DNA of 64,000 bases from Fructobacillus americanaquae. Lineage in GTDB: Bacteria > Bacillota > Bacilli > Lactobacillales > Lactobacillaceae. Positions 9,311-15,719 of the stretch are shown one piece after another. Numbering within the stretch: the first letter of the stretch is position 1; each line of letters starts with the position of its first letter. The position numbers and the translations under genes were made by a program. The stretch spans positions 1 through 64,000 of the forward strand of contig NZ_CP097122.1 of NCBI RefSeq assembly GCF_024029775.1, given 5' to 3'. The notes under the pieces were generated by a model. The model made no database searches. It saw nothing but the letters and a program-made list of their open reading frames with translations, and was not told where the DNA came from.

Positions 9311-10015
9311 ATGGCTGATAAAACAATATTAATATATTTTGATGGGGCTGGTAATTTACATGAAAATGATCCATCTTCACATTTTATATTAGGAGGGTAT
9401 GTATTTTTTTCATATCAAGAAAGAGATTCTGCTAAGCGTGAATACATAAAAAAATCTAAGGCAGTCAGAAATAAAATAAAACATCAAGGCGAACTTAAGG
9501 CTAAGAATCTGGCATTTGACCATCCGAAAGAGCAAACAAAATTAATTCGGTTAATGAATAAGTACCAATCAATGTATGTTCATGTTGATCGTTCTAAAAT
9601 ATATAAACGAGAAAATATAACTGAAAAAAAGCACATTAATAATTATAAAGTGTATTGTATGACTCTATTAATAAGAGAATTATTTCAGCAATTGCTATTT
9701 AAAAACATAATAGATGACCAACAATCTATTGAATTAAAATTATATATTGATCAGGACAAGCGCTCAACTAGTGGATGGTATGAGTTAGATGAATCTATTC
9801 GAAAAGAACTGTTAGTTGGTAAATATAATTATTTGAAAGATATTAAACCTGTGTTTGATAAATCAAAACCAGAAATTGATATTAATGTTCAGCAGTTTAA
9901 TTCAGAATGTGAGCCACTAGGGCAATCGGCAGATATGCTAGTAAATAGACTATGGCATAATTACGAAAATGGTGTCGATAACAAATTTTTTCATATAAAA
10001 AAAGAAATGCCATAA
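9311..10015 (+). CDS. DUF3800 domain protein (prophage accessory gene)
   Basis: 234 residues starting at an ATG with AAAGGG 8 nt upstream. A longer open frame to 9218 exists but runs through the post-lysin hairpin and promoter. Conserved acidic positions of DUF3800 are visible: IYFDGAGN (D11), YIDQDKRS near the middle, and GQSADMLVN near the end, a layout reminiscent of RNase H-like folds. AT content is higher than in neighbouring tail genes. Location between the lysin and the attachment site is typical of lysogenic-conversion genes. Molecular function is not established; a nuclease or phage-exclusion role is inference. Confidence 0.72.
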   Translation: MADKTILIYFDGAGNLHENDPSSHFILGGYVFFSYQERDSAKREYIKKSKAVRNKIKHQGELKAKNLAFDHPKEQTKLIRLMNKYQSMYVHVDRSKIYKRENITEKKHINNYKVYCMTLLIRELFQQLLFKNIIDDQQSIELKLYIDQDKRSTSGWYELDESIRKELLVGKYNYLKDIKPVFDKSKPEIDINVQQFNSECEPLGQSADMLVNRLWHNYENGVDNKFFHIKKEMP

Positions 10016-10070
10016 CTTGTTTGATAAAAATGTCAGTAACTGTTATTATGTTTGTAAGAAGTAATTCTGC

Positions 10071-10173
10071 TACAATGTAATCCTCACTGAAAAACGTTAA
10101 GCGTAATGTTATCCTATTAACAAAGTACGCGAGATACATTGGGATACCTGCTCTTTGGCAGGTATTTTTTTTG
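10071..10173 (+). ncRNA. Putative small RNA unit 1
   Basis: An extended -10 (TGC then TACAAT at 10071-10076) is followed about 70 nt later by a perfect terminator: ATACCTGC, a 6-nt loop, GCAGGTAT and eight T (10144-10172). No ORF with a ribosome site lies between. The layout predicts a transcript of about 90 nt. Confidence 0.5.
10144..10172 (+). terminator. Rho-independent terminator (small RNA unit 1)
   Basis: Eight-base-pair perfect stem (ATACCTGC/GCAGGTAT) with a TCTTTG loop and a run of eight T. Confidence 0.8.
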
Positions 10174-10183
10174 TAAACAATGC

Positions 10184-10270
10184 TATAATTTAAAAGAAAG
10201 CTACTCGGGCTGTACGCAGTGGTTTGCGTAATTGACGGGGAAAACGCAGACGTGCGCCCGTCTTTTTTTG
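10184..10270 (+). ncRNA. Putative small RNA unit 2
   Basis: An extended -10 (TGC then TATAAT at 10184-10189) is followed by about 70 nt of strongly structured sequence: TACGCA/TTGCGTA hairpin, then GACGGG ... CGCA/TGCG ... CCCGTC with seven T. No credible ORF. The predicted RNA ends at about 10,270, just upstream of the peptide promoter. Confidence 0.55.
10233..10269 (+). terminator. Nested-hairpin terminator (small RNA unit 2)
   Basis: GACGGG pairs with CCCGTC and encloses a CGCA/TGCG hairpin; a T7 run follows. Confidence 0.7.
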
Positions 10271-10291
10271 TGCAAAAATATAATAAAAATG

Positions 10292-10320
10292 TTGACAACT
10301 ATATATAATCATGATATTAT
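10292..10320 (+). promoter_or_regulatory. Strong promoter for the 37-residue peptide
   Basis: Perfect -35 TTGACA (10292-10297), 17-nt spacer, -10 TATTAT (10315-10320). This is among the strongest-looking promoters in the window and leaves a leader of only about 18 nt before the peptide ATG. Confidence 0.75.
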
Positions 10321-10344
10321 ATAAGTATAGAGAAAGGAGGAAAA

Positions 10345-10458
10345 ATGAGCAAACAAAAAAAGCATAAAAAGAAAAAGCCAACCACGCTTGAGATAATTCT
10401 TGCAGTAAGTGCACTACTACAAGCCATTGCTCAACTGATTAGCTCTTTCAAGAAATAA
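10345..10458 (+). CDS. 37-residue Lys-rich hydrophobic peptide, toxin-like
   Basis: An ATG with an excellent ribosome site (AAAGGAGG, 5 nt upstream). The product begins with a very basic stretch (MSKQKKHKKKKPTT), continues as one hydrophobic helix (LEIILAVSALLQAIAQLI) and ends SSFKK. Size, composition, strong promoter and structured RNAs on both sides resemble membrane-acting toxins of type I toxin-antitoxin loci (Fst/holin-like toxin groups). The family assignment is inference; it could also be a small membrane regulator. Confidence 0.6.
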   Translation: MSKQKKHKKKKPTTLEIILAVSALLQAIAQLISSFKK

Positions 10459-10488
10459 GAAGTAAGGCCCGCAAGGGTCTTCTTCGTG
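10459..10488. terminator. Hairpin after the peptide gene
   Basis: GAAG-TA-AGGCCC, GCAA loop, GGGTCT-TCTTC can pair almost throughout, partly by G-U. No T run follows on the plus strand; on the minus strand the sequence after the hairpin is ATTTCTT. It may serve transcripts from both directions. Confidence 0.45.
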
Positions 10489-10509
10489 TATGCTCATTCT
10501 AACATTTTT

Positions 10510-10602
10510 ATGAAAAATAATAAACCTTCATGGGTAGGCTGGACGGCTTTAGTGTTGTCGGTAGTTTCGTTACTAATCGCAATTTATGGTGCAATCAAAT
10601 GA
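10510..10602 (+). CDS. 30-residue hydrophobic peptide
   Basis: Open frame MKNNKPSWVGWTALVLSVVS followed by LLIAIYGAIK, a single transmembrane helix with a short polar head. No ribosome site is visible. Its stop overlaps the ATG of the next gene (ATGA), suggesting translational coupling. It may be a leader peptide or a second small membrane protein; evidence is limited to composition and overlap. Confidence 0.4.
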   Translation: MKNNKPSWVGWTALVLSVVSLLIAIYGAIK

Positions 10603-10823
10603 CAGATAAGAAAATGGGTCGGCCTGCAGTTTATGAAAGTTCAACAACTGCACAAAATGAAGCAAACAAGCGCTGGGCTGAAAAAAACAAGGAACACAAA
10701 AAGTATTTAAATTACCGTTCAACGTCACGATCATTTATTCGAAAACTCGCTACGGAAGAGGACTTAAAGGAATTAATTAGTTTAATAGAAGAAAGAAGTA
10801 AAGAGATTGGCAAAGAAGGATAG
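10599..10823 (+). CDS. Small basic prophage protein, possible DNA-binding
   Basis: 74 residues from an ATG that overlaps the previous stop (ATGA). A longer frame from 10530 would run through the hydrophobic peptide gene and is less likely. The product is charged: MGRPAVYESST, a Lys/Asn/Glu-rich middle, then a predicted helix pair (SFIRKLATEEDLKELISLIEE). This resembles small accessory proteins seen in lactic acid bacterial plasmids and prophages, some related to Arc/CopG-type regulators, but no diagnostic motif is present. Confidence 0.5.
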   Translation: MTDKKMGRPAVYESSTTAQNEANKRWAEKNKEHKKYLNYRSTSRSFIRKLATEEDLKELISLIEERSKEIGKEG

Positions 10824-11079
10824 TAAACAAATAGCTAGAGAGATTTTTAAAGCAGTAGAACCACTTTGGAAGAAGCAACCAAACACCATTTATGCCATTC
10901 GTGTCGTAATGCCAGAGTTTAAGCATGACATCAATGTTTTCTTTGAATGGAACAAAGTGGGAAAATCAACTATATCGAGAGCAATTAAATCATATAAGGC
11001 AATCGAACAAGACGAAGTTCTTGAAGCAATTGAAATTTTGAAAAAAGAACACAATCTAAATGTAAAAATGTATAACTAG
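10807..11079 (+). CDS. Hypothetical prophage protein
   Basis: 90 residues from a TTG at 10807 that overlaps the upstream gene by 17 bp; AAGAG lies just before it. The product is mainly helical and charged (MAKKDSKQIAREIFKAVEPL, then STISRAIKSYKAIEQDEVLEAIEIL). No family recognised. As the last gene before the attachment site, cotranscribed with two small genes, it belongs to the accessory end of the prophage. Confidence 0.5.
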   Translation: MAKKDSKQIAREIFKAVEPLWKKQPNTIYAIRVVMPEFKHDINVFFEWNKVGKSTISRAIKSYKAIEQDEVLEAIEILKKEHNLNVKMYN

Positions 11080-11111
11080 ATTTAGATACTAACTTTTTTG
11101 TTTAAAAAAAC

Positions 11112-11147
11112 ACCCTAGTCTCTTAATTGAGATTGGGGTATTTTTTA
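11112..11147 (+). terminator. Terminator at the prophage right end
   Basis: ACCCTAGTCTC, TTAATT loop, GAGATTGGGGT (11 pairs including G-U) followed by ATTTTTT. Confidence 0.75.
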
Positions 11148-11151
11148 TTTG

Positions 11152-11173
11152 TTGTCCCCCATTTGTCCCCCAT
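11152..11173. repeat. Tandem 11-bp repeats near the attachment site
   Basis: TTGTCCCCCAT occurs twice in perfect tandem (11152-11162, 11163-11173), about 35 bp from the tRNA 3' end. Short direct repeats of this kind next to att cores are commonly arm-type binding sites for tyrosine integrases; here that role is inferred from position. Confidence 0.55.
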
Positions 11174-11208
11174 GTAGGGTACAAACATTGACATATCAAT
11201 ACTATCGA

Positions 11209-11282
11209 TGCACTGAGGGGGGTTCGAACCCTCGACCTGCCGGGTAGAAACCGGCTGCTCTATCCAGCTGAGCTACCAGTGC
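11209..11282 (-). tRNA. tRNA-Arg (anticodon UCU)
   Basis: Full cloverleaf on the minus strand: acceptor GCACTGG with TCAGTGC, D arm GCTC/GAGC, anticodon stem GCCGG/CCGGC with loop TTTCTAC (anticodon TCT), T arm GAGGG-TTCGAAC-CCCCC with one A-C mismatch. CCA is not encoded. The 3' end faces the prophage, so this is the probable integration target with att core overlapping the 3' half. The second att site would be left of the window. Confidence 0.92.
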
Positions 11283-11400
11283 AAATCATAAAAAATCTAA
11301 CACAATTAAGAATAGCAAAAAAAAGACTGAATTACTATGAAAAATTTTGCTAACTGATCAAAAGGGAAAAGCCTGTTCGTTAACTGTTACACGGAAATCC

Positions 11401-11429
11401 TTGTTATCTAGAGGCTCATCACTGATAAT
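11401..11429 (+). promoter_or_regulatory. Promoter upstream of the SMR transporter
   Basis: -35 TTGTTA (11401-11406), 17-nt spacer, -10 GATAAT (11424-11429), 29 nt before the ATG. The remaining sequence between the tRNA and this promoter (11283-11400) shows no clear gene or structured element. Confidence 0.6.
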
Positions 11430-11458
11430 GGAGGGCATAGACATAAAAGGAGATAGAA

Positions 11459-11785
11459 ATGTTAACTTATTTTTATTTAGCCCTCGCTATTATCGCTGAA
11501 ACGACTGGTACGACCCTAATTGGCAGTACAGCTGGTTTTACAAAATTGTTACTGACAGTTTTGACCCTAAGCTGTTATGCCCTGTCTTTCTACCTTTTGT
11601 CGCTAGTCGTTAAATCGATGCCGGTTTACCTTGCATATGCAATCTGGTCGGCAAGTGGTATACTAATTGTTACGTGCTTGAGTGTTGCCTTGCTCAATGT
11701 TCGTTTGAATTGGCAAACAATCGTTGGCCTAGCCTTTTTGGTCCTAGGGGTGGTTTTGGTTAACATCTTTGGCAGCGTACATTAA
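11459..11785 (+). CDS. Small multidrug resistance (SMR/EmrE-type) transporter
   Basis: 108 residues with AAGGAG before the ATG. Four hydrophobic helices are evident and the conserved Glu in helix 1 is present (ALAIIAETTGTTL, E14), which couples proton antiport to export of cationic compounds. The helix 3 motif VYLAYAIWSASGI is typical of QacE/EbrA-type members rather than the guanidine-specific Gdx type. It is normal family length. pnuC follows 42 bp downstream without an obvious terminator, so the two are probably cotranscribed. Confidence 0.88.
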   Translation: MLTYFYLALAIIAETTGTTLIGSTAGFTKLLLTVLTLSCYALSFYLLSLVVKSMPVYLAYAIWSASGILIVTCLSVALLNVRLNWQTIVGLAFLVLGVVLVNIFGSVH

Positions 11786-11827
11786 AATGTTCGGGGAAGA
11801 CTATCCCTGAGCCGTTGGAGGAGCTTT

Positions 11828-12592
11828 ATGAATAACGAACAATCAACGTCTGGTTATACCTGGCAGGATGTAAGGACGAACATGAAACAGATTTTTACCT
11901 GGTCTTATTATAAAGAAGGTTTTTCTGGTTGGGATAAGCAATCTTATGCCTGGTTAGCAATTGGTCTAGTAGTCATTTTGGTGACTGGTTTCCCACATGG
12001 ATTGGAAATTTTGTCAGTTTTGTCCATGGTTGGTGGGGCAATCGGATTTGCTTGTACTTTGGCCATTACGTCAAACAAACGAATTAATGGTTTGCTAGGC
12101 TTTATTTCAGCCATTCTGATTTCGATTGTGGCCTTCCACTCAAAAAACTACTCTGATATTGTGATGCAGATGGTTTATGTAGTGGCATTAGATTTGAATT
12201 TTATGTTTTTCGGTAACGCTTGGCAAAACCGTAAAATTAAAGCAATGAATGCGAATGGCTGGCGTTTGGCTCTGGTAACTTTCGTAGTGGCGTTCTTCTT
12301 GCTCTTTATGATGGACACACATTTGCTGATTTCTCCGCGGCCGTGGTTAGACGCTTTTTCAGCAGCAATCGGGGTAACCGGTGCCGCATTAACCATTGCC
12401 AAGTTCCACTCACAATATTGGATGTGGACATTGCAGGGATTGATGTCAGTTACTCTCTGGGGAGTAACAGCATGGCAAGGAGATGCCAACTGGGTTTTGT
12501 TTGTCACTTATATCCTTTACTTGGGAAATGATGTGATTGGCCTGTTCTTCTCGCCATGGTCACGAGCTACAAAGACAGCTAATGCTAAATAA
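11828..12592 (+). CDS. pnuC: PnuC family nicotinamide riboside transporter
   Basis: 254 residues with GGAGGAG before the ATG. After a soluble N-terminus (about 40 residues) there are about seven hydrophobic segments. The late segment (YWMWTLQGLMSVTLWGVTAW) and the pattern YILYLGNDVIGL fit the PnuC family of facilitators that take up nicotinamide riboside for NAD synthesis, trapped inside by phosphorylation. No salvage kinase is adjacent. A strong terminator follows the gene. Confidence 0.85.
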   Translation: MNNEQSTSGYTWQDVRTNMKQIFTWSYYKEGFSGWDKQSYAWLAIGLVVILVTGFPHGLEILSVLSMVGGAIGFACTLAITSNKRINGLLGFISAILISIVAFHSKNYSDIVMQMVYVVALDLNFMFFGNAWQNRKIKAMNANGWRLALVTFVVAFFLLFMMDTHLLISPRPWLDAFSAAIGVTGAALTIAKFHSQYWMWTLQGLMSVTLWGVTAWQGDANWVLFVTYILYLGNDVIGLFFSPWSRATKTANAK

Positions 12593-12628
12593 GGTTTCGT
12601 AGCAGTCATATTTTTATTAGTGAAAAGG

Positions 12629-12668
12629 GTCGATAATTGTGGTTTAGGACAATTATTCGACTTTTTTT
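12629..12668 (+). terminator. Terminator after pnuC
   Basis: GTCGATAATTGT pairs with ACAATTATTCGAC with one bulge, 8-nt loop, then seven T. Confidence 0.85.
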
Positions 12669-12707
12669 GTTAATCTGCTTGATATTTAAGTCAAATTAAT
12701 TCTTTGT

Positions 12708-12716
12708 TGTTATAAT
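12708..12716 (+). promoter_or_regulatory. Extended -10 promoter of the TetR-type gene
   Basis: TG-T-TATAAT (12708-12716); no good -35 at normal spacing. Lies 47 nt before the ATG. Confidence 0.55.
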
Positions 12717-12763
12717 CAAGACAAGCTGAATCGCTTTATCCTTTTAAAGATTGGAGAGATTAC

Positions 12764-13336
12764 ATGACTAAGAAGTTAACGGATGCTCGTGTCTTACGTT
12801 CAAGGCAGGTTCTTCGTTCAGCAGCGATTGAATTATTATCAAGAACAGATCATTTCTCAATTGCCGAATTACTGTTGAAAGGTCACGTGACTCGTGGAAC
12901 CTTTTACCGACACTATAATAATAAGGCGGACTTGATCAATGATGTCAATCGGGACCTTATTCGTCAGTTTACGGAAAAGACTGACGAAAAGTTTCGTGTA
13001 CGTGAGGTGTTGGAAGTTATTTCAGAGCAAGGAATATTCTATAATGCCGTTTTGAACAACGGTCAGGATAAGTCTTTAATGGTTGATTTGATGGCCGCAC
13101 TACGCAAACAACGTGATCGGGCATTGGCTCATGTAGGCGATGAAAAACTAAAGAAACACTTGATTTATCAATGGGAAATCATTGTCGCTGGTTTCTGGGC
13201 TTGTGTGTCTTTGTGGCTGCAAGACTCGATGGCACTGACTTATGATGAAATGCTCGAAGAATTCCGTGAAATATGGCGGGTAACGATGACACGGACGAAA
13301 AAGACAGGGTTATTACTTTTTGATTTTGATGTCTAG
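12764..13336 (+). CDS. TetR/AcrR family transcriptional regulator
   Basis: 190 residues with TTGGAGAG before the ATG. The N-terminal 50-60 residues form the TetR helix-turn-helix (AAIELLSRTDHFSIAELLLK, then VTRGTFYRHYNNKADLI); the C-terminal ligand domain is of the low-conservation type (WEIIVAGFWACVSLWL). It stands alone between pnuC and rplU with its own promoter. Its target is unknown; the neighbouring SMR transporter is a candidate only because TetR proteins often control efflux pumps. Confidence 0.85.
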   Translation: MTKKLTDARVLRSRQVLRSAAIELLSRTDHFSIAELLLKGHVTRGTFYRHYNNKADLINDVNRDLIRQFTEKTDEKFRVREVLEVISEQGIFYNAVLNNGQDKSLMVDLMAALRKQRDRALAHVGDEKLKKHLIYQWEIIVAGFWACVSLWLQDSMALTYDEMLEEFREIWRVTMTRTKKTGLLLFDFDV

Positions 13337-13441
13337 TTGCTAACAATGAAAAATTATGCAACTCTAAATTAGCAAAGACACATTGGAATCATTGCTTTGA
13401 TTATGTGTTAAAAGGGGTAATGGTTAAATATAAAGATTTTC

Positions 13442-13470
13442 TTGATAAAATGGGACAACTTTGATAAAAT
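13442..13470 (+). promoter_or_regulatory. Promoter of rplU-rpmA
   Basis: -35 TTGATA (13442-13447), 17-nt spacer, -10 TAAAAT (13465-13470), about 100 nt before the rplU ATG, leaving room for a structured leader. Confidence 0.7.
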
Positions 13471-13477
13471 TAATTAG

Positions 13478-13560
13478 TTGTTAGCGCAGCTACAACCACA
13501 CATCTCAGGTTTAAGAAGCTAGCGATAGCCGCCTAGAGATGGTGAGTCTAAGTATAAAAG
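13478..13560 (+). promoter_or_regulatory. Ribosomal protein L21 leader RNA
   Basis: About 80 nt between the promoter and the rplU ribosome site contain paired elements (GCTAGCGATAGC region, and CATCTC with GAGATG) in the position of the Firmicutes L21 leader, which is thought to let L21 repress its own mRNA. Identified by context and general form, not by a covariance search. Confidence 0.6.
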
Positions 13561-13572
13561 GAGAATTCAATA

Positions 13573-13872
13573 ATGGCCTACGCAATTATTGTTACTGGCG
13601 GCAAGCAATACAAAGTCGCTGAAGGCGATACCATCTTTGTTGAAAAGTTGGACGCACAAGAAGGGGACAAGGTTGTTTTCGACCAAGTCGTCTTGACTGA
13701 CTCAAAGATCGGTACCCCATTTGTTGATGGTGCTAAGGTTTCTGGAACTGTTGAAAAGCAGGGTAAGGAAAAGAAGGTTGTTACTTTCAAGTACCGTCCT
13801 AAGAAGCATTCCCATACAAAGCAGGGACACCGCCAACCATATACACGCGTGAAGATTGATTCCATCGCGTAA
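13573..13872 (+). CDS. rplU: 50S ribosomal protein L21
   Basis: 99 residues, usual length. [19 protein letters not shown] at the start and the C-terminal [19 protein letters not shown] are diagnostic for bL21, which binds 23S rRNA. AAAGGAG precedes the ATG. It is cotranscribed with rpmA, 27 bp downstream. The usual third gene of this operon, the L27-processing protease Prp (YsxB), is not between them. Confidence 0.97.
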   Translation: MAYAIIVTGGKQYKVAEGDTIFVEKLDAQEGDKVVFDQVVLTDSKIGTPFVDGAKVSGTVEKQGKEKKVVTFKYRPKKHSHTKQGHRQPYTRVKIDSIA

Positions 13873-13899
13873 TCATCACTGTTAAAGGAGAATAGACTT

Positions 13900-14214
13900 A
13901 TGTTGATGAATCAAGATAACTTGCAACTCTTTGCCCACCACAAGGGGGGGGGATCATCTGCCAACGGTCGTGACTCAGCTGGTCGTCGTTTAGGTACGAA
14001 GGTCGCTGATGGACAAGCCTTGACTGCTGGTTCAATCATTTACCGCCAACGTGGAACGCACATCTACCCAGGTCAAAACGTTAAAAAGGGTGGCGATGAC
14101 ACACTTTTTGCTTTGACTGACGGTGTTGTTAAGTTCGAACGCAAGGGTCGTGACAAGCGCCAAGTTTCCGTTTATACTCGGGAAGAATACAATCAGTTAC
14201 TTGCTAACGCCTAA
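13900..14214 (+). CDS. rpmA: 50S ribosomal protein L27 (with processed N-terminal extension)
   Basis: 104 residues. The N-terminus (MNQDNLQLF, then [15 protein letters not shown]) carries the Firmicutes extension that Prp protease removes after the NLQxF motif, exposing the residues that reach the peptidyl-transferase centre. The sequence from [11 protein letters not shown] onward is highly conserved bL27. The coding sequence includes a run of nine G (KGGG). AAAGGAG lies before the ATG; a second ATG two codons in is possible. Confidence 0.97.
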   Translation: MLMNQDNLQLFAHHKGGGSSANGRDSAGRRLGTKVADGQALTAGSIIYRQRGTHIYPGQNVKKGGDDTLFALTDGVVKFERKGRDKRQVSVYTREEYNQLLANA

Positions 14215-14223
14215 CTAATTGGG

Positions 14224-14250
14224 AAAAAACAGCTTTGGCTGTTTTTTTTT
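14224..14250 (+). terminator. Terminator after rpmA
   Basis: AAAAACAGC, TTTG loop, GCTGTTTTTTTTT. Confidence 0.85.
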
Positions 14251-14329
14251 GCCTAAATTTTGCTTGATTTGGTCTTTTGAAACATTGGACAATTATTTTG
14301 TATTTCTTAAAACAAAATGAGAACTTTCT

Positions 14330-14358
14330 TTTAGAAATCTTCAAACTTATGGTACAAT
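14330..14358 (+). promoter_or_regulatory. Promoter of the M24 peptidase gene
   Basis: -35 TTTAGA (14330-14335), 17-nt spacer, -10 TACAAT (14353-14358), upstream of the GTG start at 14395. Confidence 0.55.
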
Positions 14359-14394
14359 AACCGCAAGCTATATTAAAATTTGGAGGGTCATACC

Positions 14395-15489
14395 GTGGGA
14401 TTTTATGAAGAACGTTTGAACAAGTTTCAAAAGCTGTTGAAGAAGTTGGACTTGCAGGGAATGATTATTTCCAATGCCTCGAACTTGAACTACCTGATTG
14501 GCTTTGGTGGGGTTCCTGGTGATGGTGTTTTGGTTGTATCCTTAGCTGATGCTGCTTTTATCACGGATGCTCGTTACGAAAATGAGTATGTTGGTACGTT
14601 ACCACAGGGTGTTTCACTGAAGGTTACGCGTCAATACTACGAAAAGGCTGCTGAAGTTGCTCGCGAATTTAGAATCGAAAAGCTCGGCTTCGAATCTGAT
14701 TTGCCATATGCTTTCTATGAAGAGTTAGATGACTTGCTGCCAGCCAATGTCAGTTTTGATGCCGTTCCAGGTGCTGTCGAAGCGTTGCGCGAAACGAAGG
14801 ATGATCAAGAAGCTGATGCGTTGCGCAAAGCTGCTCAAGCATCCATCAAAGCCTTTAATGCTTTGTTGAAAGAAGTTAAGGTGGGGATGACTGAAAAGGA
14901 AGTCGCTAACCGTTTGGATGTTTTGCAAAAGCAATTTGGGGCGGAAAAGCCTTCCTTTGAGACGATTGTTGCTTCCGGCTATCGTTCAGCGATGCCACAC
15001 GGAATGGCCAGTGATAAGAAGCTGGAAGCTGGTGAACTGGTCACGGTTGACTTTGGTTACTATGTTGATGGGTACACATCTGACGTTACCCGGACGTTTG
15101 CCTTGGGCGAAATTGATCCTGAATTGAAGAAAATTTATGAAATCGTCAAGGAAGCCAATGAAAACACGATTGCTGTTTTGAAAGCTGGTATTTCGGCCTC
15201 TGAGGTTGACCGAGTGGCCCGTGACTTTATTACAGAAAAGGGCTATGGTGAGGAATTCCAACACTCAACAGGCCACGGTGCTGGTTTGGATATTCACGAA
15301 GGCCCTTACCTTTCATCGCGTTCGAGTGACGAAGTTCAAGTTGGTAACCTTTTGACGGTCGAACCTGGAATTTATTTGGCCGGCAAGGGTGGCGTCCGGA
15401 TTGAAGACGATGTCTTGATTACGAAGGATGGCCATGAAGTTTTGACTGCTGATTTGCCAAAGGACTTAATCGTTTTACCAGTTGATTAA
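14395..15489 (+). CDS. M24B family Xaa-Pro aminopeptidase/dipeptidase
   Basis: 364 residues from a GTG with GGAGGG 7 nt upstream; an in-frame TTG at 14380 overlaps that ribosome site and is rejected. An N-terminal creatinase-type domain (residues 1-130) precedes the pita-bread catalytic domain with metal ligands in VTVDFGYYVDGYTSDVTRTF (two Asp), the STGHGAGLDIHE His, and Glu residues in TVEPGIY and GGVRIEDD. It removes N-terminal residues before proline, or cleaves Xaa-Pro dipeptides; PepP and PepQ are hard to separate by eye. A terminator follows; efp, often adjacent in related bacteria, is absent. Confidence 0.88.
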   Translation: MGFYEERLNKFQKLLKKLDLQGMIISNASNLNYLIGFGGVPGDGVLVVSLADAAFITDARYENEYVGTLPQGVSLKVTRQYYEKAAEVAREFRIEKLGFESDLPYAFYEELDDLLPANVSFDAVPGAVEALRETKDDQEADALRKAAQASIKAFNALLKEVKVGMTEKEVANRLDVLQKQFGAEKPSFETIVASGYRSAMPHGMASDKKLEAGELVTVDFGYYVDGYTSDVTRTFALGEIDPELKKIYEIVKEANENTIAVLKAGISASEVDRVARDFITEKGYGEEFQHSTGHGAGLDIHEGPYLSSRSSDEVQVGNLLTVEPGIYLAGKGGVRIEDDVLITKDGHEVLTADLPKDLIVLPVD

Positions 15490-15510
15490 TTTCATCAGGG
15501 ATTTAAAAAA

Positions 15511-15541
15511 AGACTGAACTCGGACATGTTCGGTCTTTTTA
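15511..15541 (+). terminator. Terminator after the M24 peptidase gene
   Basis: AGACTGAAC pairs with GTTCGGTCT (one G-U), followed by TTTTT. Confidence 0.8.
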
Positions 15542-15719
15542 ATTTTGGAAAATAACTTAGTAATTTAATTCGGCGCGGTATTGTCATTCCTTTGATTTTT
15601 ATCAAATCAGGTTGGTCGCTGTATGCTGATTTTGTCCTTATTTTTAATGCATACTTTTTTGATAAAAGCTTTCTGAAAAAGGCCCTTTAATGATAAGATA
15701 AGATGAACGGGGGTAAGCT

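Noticed and set aside
10530-10598. N-terminal extension of the 74-residue basic protein
   Set aside because: It would overlap the hydrophobic peptide frame and start without a ribosome site; the ATGA overlap at 10599 is the typical coupled start.
11283-11458. Possible guanidine riboswitch before the SMR transporter, because of an ACGG in the region
   Set aside because: No paired ACGR-loop hairpins, and the transporter motif is of the QacE type rather than the guanidine exporter type.
12679-12716. TTGATA as -35 for the TetR gene promoter
   Set aside because: The spacer to TATAAT would be 26 nt; the extended -10 explains the promoter better.
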